Assembly: GCF_017921975.2 (NCBI RefSeq)
Contig: NZ_JAGEMO020000009.1
Span: 62,001-126,000 of the forward strand
From: Hymenobacter terricola
Lineage (GTDB): Bacteria > Bacteroidota > Bacteroidia > Cytophagales > Hymenobacteraceae
Length of the DNA stretch: 64,000 nucleotides
Reading direction: 5' to 3'
The translations under genes and the position numbers were made by a program. Shown here piece by piece: positions 59,075 through 64,000 of the stretch. Numbering within the stretch: position 1 is the stretch's first letter; each line of letters begins with the position of its first letter. The notes under the pieces are model-generated. The model ran no database searches and was not told the origin of the DNA. It saw only the letters and a list, made by a program, of their open reading frames with translations.

Positions 59075-62000
59075 ATGCAGCATACCCTACCAAGTATCAA
59101 TGCGTCGCCATGCCCACGCGTGTGGAGACGTGATTTATCGGCCAGGCACAATTGGAAGCCCTTTCTGGTGGTGGCCTTGGGCCTATTTGCCACTACGGGT
59201 TCATTTGCGCAAAACCGGACTTTTCCAAGGCCTATTATGGCCGAAAAAGTAGTCCGGCCCCTGGCTGCGGCTCCGGTTCTGGCCGAGTTGCCCAGCCCGC
59301 CCGTTGCCCGCCGTGGCATGGCGGCCATTTCCTCCACCGCCACGGGCGGCAACTGGAGCGACCCGGCCACCTGGGTGGGCGGCGCGGTGCCTACGGCCAC
59401 TGATGACGTAACCATTGCGGCCGGAGCCACCGTGACGCTGGACGTAGCTGCTACCGCCGGCTCGCTGACCGTGGCGGCCACGGGCTCGCTGCTGACTTCG
59501 ACCACCACGGCGTATTCGCTGCAGGTGGCCGGCAGCGTGACCAACAACGGCACGCTGGACCTGAGCAACAGCGCCACCATTGGCTCGGACCTGCGCTTCA
59601 CGGGGGCGGGCAGCGTCACGTTTGGGGGCACGGGCACTACCGATTTGCAAACGGTGTCCCTGGCCAAGGCAGTCCGCGCCGATGTGGTGGACATGAGCCT
59701 GCCGACGCTATCGGTGAAAGGCAGCGCTACTTCCGGCGACGGCTTCCTTTCGACGCGCACCACGACCAATACCGTGGACGACATGACCGGCACGCTCAAG
59801 ATTTCGGGCACGGCCACTATCAGCAACAAGGTATTTGGCAACGCCGCCGCCTACTTCATTCCGGCCACCGGGGGCTTTTGGCTGAATGATGCCAACTTCA
59901 CCGTGGCCAGCCAGACCGGCTCGCCCACGGTGAATGGCTCGTTGCGCATTTCGACGGGTACCTACAACGTGGGCAACAGCATCGGCAACTCCATCAACTT
60001 CGGCGCCAGCTCGGTGTATACTCAGGAGGGCGGCACGCTGAGCACGGTGGGGCGCTTTACCAGCTTTACCAGTGCCACGGCGACGGTGGCCATGACCTTC
60101 ACGCTGAGCGCGGGGACCATCAACGTGAGCACCGTGGGCAACGCTTCCGGCACGCCCTCATTCGGCGTGAACGGCACGACCACGATTTCGGGCGGCACCA
60201 TCAACCTGGTGCAGCGCAGCACGGCCACTACCCCGCTCGACTACTACGTGGCGGGCACCTACACCTTCACGGGCGGCACCGTGAACGTGGGCACGGCCGC
60301 CACGGCCACCAATTTCGATTTCCGGGTGCGCGGCAATATGCCCAACCTGACCATCGACAACACCACCAACCCGAAAAGCGCGCTGCTCGCCGGCCAGACC
60401 AACCCCCTGGGTGCCGTGCTGATTAACGCGGGCACGACGCTGAACCTGAACGGAGCCGTTCTGCTGCAGCTCGGCCCAACTATTACCAACAACGGCACCT
60501 TGACGGGCACGGCCACCGGCAGCCGCCTGTACTTCCAGGGTACCACGGCCCAAAGCATCGGCGGCACGGGCACCGTTACCAGCCCCTTGGTGCAGATAAC
60601 CTTTCAGAATAGCGCCTCGGGAGTGACACTGAGCATGCCCATTACCACGCGCAACGTGGCGATGTTCAGGGGCAACGTCATCAACGCCAATAACCTGACG
60701 GTGCAAAGCAACGCCACAACGTTGGCCGTGGTGTCTTTTGGCCTGACCAGCCCCACCGCTTCGGCCGGCAGCTTCGACGTTGCCCCGACCTTCGACCTGC
60801 CAACCAGTGGCCTGTATCTTATCTACAACCCCGAGCTGGTTGCTCGCACCACGGGCGTTGAGGTGCCGCCTTCGCGCAGCCTGTACTACGCCGATTTTAA
60901 CAACCCGCTGGGAATAACGGTGGCCGGCGGCGACCTGACTGTGGTGGGCCCATCAACGACCAGCAGCTCCCTTAGCCTGCTGGCGGGCATTGTCACCACT
61001 TCGGTGGGCAACCGACTCATCAGCGGCAGCGCCACCACGGTAATGCCCGCTGGCTCGGCCACGGCGTACGTAAAGGGTCCGTTCGGTATTGTCGTCAACA
61101 GCGCGACGGCGGTGTCGCGGCTGTTTGCCGTGGGCGACGCGGCCGGCTTCCGGCCGGTGGTGGTTTCGGGCATCACGGCCGGCACCGACCAGCTTTTCAC
61201 TGCTACCATCATCAATGGCACCACGGGCGGTACGGGTGTTTCGCCCGTCACCAACCTGAACCCCACGCGCTACGTGCGCCTCGAAAACTCCGCCAATCTG
61301 CCGGCTACGGCCCGCGTGCAGCTGAGCTACGGCGCCGATGACGTGGTGGGCAATGCCGCTACGGCAGTGGTGGCGCAGGCTGCAACGGCAGCGGGCGCCT
61401 ACACCACCCGCGGCGGCGCGGCCGCCACGGTCCCAGCCACCGGCATCGTGTCGACGCTGGACCTGACGCCCGGCAACGACTTCTTCGTACTGGCCAATAC
61501 CGAAGGTGGCACGCTCAGCAGCTCGGTAGCTGCCGTGTGCGCCGGCACCAACTCGGGCACGCTCACGCTGGCCAGCAGCGTGGGCACCATCGTGAAATAC
61601 CAGGCCGACAATGGCTCGGGCTTCGCCGATGTAGCCGGCACCAACACGGGCAGCACCTTCGCTTTTAGCAACCTGACGTCTACCACCACGTTCCGCGCCG
61701 TGATTATGACGGCCGATAGCCGCACGGTGTATTCCACTTCGGTAACGGTGACCGTGAACCCGGCCCCAACCGCCACGCTGGCCGCCAGCACGGCTACCAC
61801 GTTCTGCGGCCCCGGCACCATCACGCTGGCCACCACGCCGGTGACGGGCGCTACCTATCAGTACCAGCTCAACGGTGCGGACATCGCCGGGGCTACCAGC
61901 GCCACGTACACGGCCACGGTTTCGGCCAGCGGCAGCTACACGGTTATCGTGACCAGCGCCGCTGGTTGCTCGACTACCTCAACCCCGGTAGCCGTGACGG

Positions 62001-63235
62001 TGAACCCCGCCACGACAGCCACGTTTGCCTACACCGGCACCACGTTCTGCCAGAGCGGCACCAACCCCACTGCTACGGTAACGGGTACGGCCGGCGGCAC
62101 CTTCGCTTCCACTACCGGCCTGAGCATTGACCCGACTACGGGAGCCATTGACCTGGCTGCCAGCACGCTGGGGACTTATGCCGTGACGTATAGCGTGGCC
62201 GGTACCTGCCCCTCATCGGGCACGGCTACCGTAACGGTGACCAGCGCCCCGGTGGCTGCTTTCTCGTACGCCAGCGCCTCGTACTGCGTGGGTGGCACGA
62301 ACCCGACCCCGGCTTTTGCCACGGGCGCCAGCGGCGGCACGTTCTCGTCGACCACGGGTTTGGTTATCGACGCTGCCACTGGTGCTATCGACCTGGCGAC
62401 CAGCACGGCGGGTACTTACACCGTGACCAATAGCATCAGTGCTTCGGGCGGCTGCGCAGCGGCCACGGCTACGGCCAGCGTGACCATCAATGCCACGCCG
62501 ACGGCCACGCTCACGGCTGGCGGCGCACTCAGCTTCTGCCAGGGCGGCTCGGTGGTGCTCACGGCGCCGGCCGGCACGGGCAACACGTACCAGTTCCAGC
62601 TGAACGGCACGGCCATCAGCGGCGCGACGACGGCCTCCTACACGGCCACGGCCAGTGGGGCCTACACCGTACTAGTGACCAACGCGGGCGGTTGCCCGGC
62701 TACTTCGGCCGCTGCCACAGTGGTGGTGAATGCCCTGCCGGCTACGCCAACCATCAGCGCCACCTACAACGGGTTGAGCACCACGCTCACCTCGAGCGCG
62801 GCTACGGGCAACCAGTTCTATCTGAACGGCGTGCTCATCGCCGGGGCCACCGGCCAGACCTACGTGGTGAACGGCACCGTTGCCCAGCTGGGCTCCTACA
62901 CCGTGGTGGCGACCAATGCCAACGGCTGTGCCTCGGCCGCTTCTACTCCATTGGTGGTGACGTCGAGCCGGCAGCCGTTGGCTGGCAGCTCGCTGCAAGT
63001 GTACCCGAACCCGACTCACGATGGCAACCTAAGCGTGGAGCTGACCGGCTACCGCAAAGCCGTGGAGCTGACAGTGTTCAACGCCCTGGGCCAGGTGGTG
63101 TTTACGACTACCGTGCCGGCTTCTGCCGGCATCACCACCCAGTCGGTGAGCCTGACGCAGTTGTCCTCGGGCATCTACACCCTGCGGGCCAAAACCGAAG
63201 GCGGCCTCGACACGCGCCGCATCGTGAAGGACTAA
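59075..63235 (+). CDS. large secreted repeat protein with T9SS type A sorting domain
   Basis: 1386 residues. The signal peptide is preceded by a long n-region (PFLVVALGLFATTGSFAQ, cleavage about residue 46). Residues ~88-125 (GGNWSDPATWVGGAVPTATD) are G8-like, followed by a beta-helix of Thr/Gly/Asn-rich turns typical of adhesins (to about 790). Then come several Ig-like/PKD-type units with the recurring GATYQYQLNG/NTYQFQLNG strand, and the C-terminal sorting domain LQVYPNPTHDGNLSVEL through SGIYTLRAKTEGGLDTRRIV. Probably a surface adhesin. The start MQHTLPSIN at 59075 is the only ATG giving a signal peptide. Confidence 0.9.
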   Translation: MQHTLPSINASPCPRVWRRDLSARHNWKPFLVVALGLFATTGSFAQNRTFPRPIMAEKVVRPLAAAPVLAELPSPPVARRGMAAISSTATGGNWSDPATWVGGAVPTATDDVTIAAGATVTLDVAATAGSLTVAATGSLLTSTTTAYSLQVAGSVTNNGTLDLSNSATIGSDLRFTGAGSVTFGGTGTTDLQTVSLAKAVRADVVDMSLPTLSVKGSATSGDGFLSTRTTTNTVDDMTGTLKISGTATISNKVFGNAAAYFIPATGGFWLNDANFTVASQTGSPTVNGSLRISTGTYNVGNSIGNSINFGASSVYTQEGGTLSTVGRFTSFTSATATVAMTFTLSAGTINVSTVGNASGTPSFGVNGTTTISGGTINLVQRSTATTPLDYYVAGTYTFTGGTVNVGTAATATNFDFRVRGNMPNLTIDNTTNPKSALLAGQTNPLGAVLINAGTTLNLNGAVLLQLGPTITNNGTLTGTATGSRLYFQGTTAQSIGGTGTVTSPLVQITFQNSASGVTLSMPITTRNVAMFRGNVINANNLTVQSNATTLAVVSFGLTSPTASAGSFDVAPTFDLPTSGLYLIYNPELVARTTGVEVPPSRSLYYADFNNPLGITVAGGDLTVVGPSTTSSSLSLLAGIVTTSVGNRLISGSATTVMPAGSATAYVKGPFGIVVNSATAVSRLFAVGDAAGFRPVVVSGITAGTDQLFTATIINGTTGGTGVSPVTNLNPTRYVRLENSANLPATARVQLSYGADDVVGNAATAVVAQAATAAGAYTTRGGAAATVPATGIVSTLDLTPGNDFFVLANTEGGTLSSSVAAVCAGTNSGTLTLASSVGTIVKYQADNGSGFADVAGTNTGSTFAFSNLTSTTTFRAVIMTADSRTVYSTSVTVTVNPAPTATLAASTATTFCGPGTITLATTPVTGATYQYQLNGADIAGATSATYTATVSASGSYTVIVTSAAGCSTTSTPVAVTVNPATTATFAYTGTTFCQSGTNPTATVTGTAGGTFASTTGLSIDPTTGAIDLAASTLGTYAVTYSVAGTCPSSGTATVTVTSAPVAAFSYASASYCVGGTNPTPAFATGASGGTFSSTTGLVIDAATGAIDLATSTAGTYTVTNSISASGGCAAATATASVTINATPTATLTAGGALSFCQGGSVVLTAPAGTGNTYQFQLNGTAISGATTASYTATASGAYTVLVTNAGGCPATSAAATVVVNALPATPTISATYNGLSTTLTSSAATGNQFYLNGVLIAGATGQTYVVNGTVAQLGSYTVVATNANGCASAASTPLVVTSSRQPLAGSSLQVYPNPTHDGNLSVELTGYRKAVELTVFNALGQVVFTTTVPASAGITTQSVSLTQLSSGIYTLRAKTEGGLDTRRIVKD

Positions 63236-63251
63236 CTCCGCAACGCTTCGC

Positions 63252-63296
63252 GCGATAAAAAAGCCCTGGCCGTATTGGCCAGGGCTTTTTTATCGC
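63252..63296. terminator. strong bidirectional terminator
   Basis: 20-bp perfect stem from GCGATAAAAAAGCCCTGGCC with a GTATT loop and T6 on the right arm. Confidence 0.96.
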
Positions 63297-63350
63297 CTTA
63301 TGCTTGGTTTCGGAGTGGCCGAATGGCGTTTTCGCCCAAGGCAAAAGGTC

Positions 63351-63920
63351 CTATTTGCCTGGTGTTGCTACCGGCTCGCGGGCTTTTTGCTGGGCAATGG
63401 CTTCGCGCAGGTAGGCCGCTTCCGCAAAATGGCTGGCGTTCAGCTGGCTGCGGTACCTGGCCGGAATCGAATGACCGGCCGCGTAGGCTTTGTCGATGGC
63501 CACCAGATTGGCCTTGCTGAACTTGGTGGCGTGCATGATAAAGCCCACCACCGTGCCCACGAGAATGGCCGAGCCGATGGGCGGCGAAATGGCTTCGGCG
63601 GCCACGGTGCGTTGGCCGGCGGCATCTTTGGAGGCAATGGGCAGGGCCAGTGAGATGCCCACGATGAACGGCACCGTAAACAGTATGCCCGCATACCGGC
63701 GCTTACGAAACAGCGAAAGCAGCGCCCCGGTGGTATCGGCGGCCGGTGTGCCGGGCTGGTATGCGGGCAGGTACCAGTCGTTGAAGAGCAGCACGGCCCC
63801 GGCCTCGGTGGCCGTTGGGCCGGGCGAAGAGGGCGTGGCCGCGGCCGGCGCCTGGGCAAAAAGCACGGTGCTGCCCAATAGCAGCGGCAGTAGCAGGCAG
63901 AAGATATAGCGCATGTTCAT
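63351..63920 (-). CDS. small membrane/envelope protein, unknown
   Basis: 189 residues. Signal peptide at the N terminus (YIFCLLLPLLLGSTVLFAQ). A Pro/Thr-rich linker follows, then two hydrophobic segments (about 77-95 and 115-132) that may be membrane helices, and a helical C terminus. Not recognised with confidence. Starts at 63920 and 63914 are both possible; a GTG at 63923 adds one residue. It starts 6 bp after the stop of an upstream gene on the same strand, so the two form an operon. Confidence 0.7.
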   Translation of the reverse strand: MNMRYIFCLLLPLLLGSTVLFAQAPAAATPSSPGPTATEAGAVLLFNDWYLPAYQPGTPAADTTGALLSLFRKRRYAGILFTVPFIVGISLALPIASKDAAGQRTVAAEAISPPIGSAILVGTVVGFIMHATKFSKANLVAIDKAYAAGHSIPARYRSQLNASHFAEAAYLREAIAQQKAREPVATPGK

Positions 63921-63926
63921 CACCAG

Positions 63927-64000
63927 CTATTTTACCTCCGGCGCCTTTACCTCCGGCGCCTTCACGGGTTTGTATTTGATGATGGGCACTTTGAAAAAGC
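63927..64000 (-). CDS. 3' end of an upstream gene, cut by the window edge
   Basis: The minus strand reads FFKVPIIKYKPVKAPEVKAPEVK and then TAG (63927-63929). The C-terminal Lys/Pro-rich tail is made of a 15-bp tandem duplication encoding VKAPE twice. Only 23 codons are visible, so nothing can be said about function; the 6-bp gap to the next start suggests co-transcription. Confidence 0.65.
   Translation of the reverse strand, partial: FFKVPIIKYKPVKAPEVKAPEVK

Noticed and set aside
1..64000. tRNA, rRNA, prophage or IS transposase genes
   Set aside because: I looked for cloverleaf ends, rRNA signatures, DDE/HUH transposase motifs and phage structural genes and saw none; a dedicated search would be needed to exclude short or degenerate ones.

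Overview
The window looks like chromosomal DNA of a high-GC member of the Bacteroidota, most likely Hymenobacter or a close Cytophagales relative. The signs are a GldH gliding lipoprotein next to ricT, secreted proteins with type IX secretion (T9SS) C-terminal sorting domains of both the gliding-associated (CHU_C) and type A kinds, a GWxTD protein, a DUF2723 glycosyltransferase, several TANNTTTG promoter boxes, and little use of Shine-Dalgarno sites. No rRNA, tRNA, CRISPR array, prophage or integrase was seen. The genus is inferred from gene content; no marker gene was compared.

Layout. 1-10.8 kb: housekeeping and envelope genes: a secreted S8 peptidase (cut by the window edge), a bacilliredoxin, an EamA transporter, a small inverted-repeat-bounded insertion carrying a broken GxxExxY gene, recQ, an arabinose-5-phosphate isomerase and a mannose-1-phosphate guanylyltransferase (sugar precursors for the envelope), then rlmB overlapping a GWxTD gene. 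11-25.3 kb: a 42-bp tandem repeat, a T9SS cargo protein, a DUF2723 enzyme, a secreted blue-copper protein, birA and rsfS in divergent orientation, ftsH, a LUD protein, an LpxH-like hydrolase (lipid A) and a zinc alcohol dehydrogenase. 25.4-42 kb: an NHL-repeat remnant running into a 21-bp minisatellite, ricT-gldH, a cold-shock gene, a large disordered protein, a frameshifted secreted protein, a 2119-residue alpha-2-macroglobulin with a second 21-bp minisatellite inside its reading frame, small secreted low-complexity proteins, and a GH43 glycosidase.

42.5-57.5 kb is an accessory island built around clpB. On its left, toxin-antitoxin (TA) modules (a Fic toxin with a convergent antitoxin-like ORF, a VapC/PIN module and a YoeB module) and a truncated antitoxin are separated by four copies of a long GC-rich repeat (type 1). 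On its right, three more modules (PIN family, zeta-like kinase, DUF433/DUF5615) are separated by seven copies of a different GC-rich repeat (type 2), twice followed by a pair of 38-39 bp palindromes. Repeats generally begin directly after a toxin stop codon, giving a cassette-like layout without a visible recombinase. Visibly AT-richer genes of unknown function, including an AlbA_2/Schlafen-like protein, sit on both sides of clpB. The island ends with a 400-residue gene of unknown function and a decayed tandem paralogue.

57.5-64 kb: a secreted protein, an acyltransferase remnant, a 1386-residue T9SS type A repeat protein and a small membrane protein that follows the 3' end of another gene cut by the window edge. 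Many convergent gene ends carry strong hairpins, some simple bidirectional terminators and some much longer.
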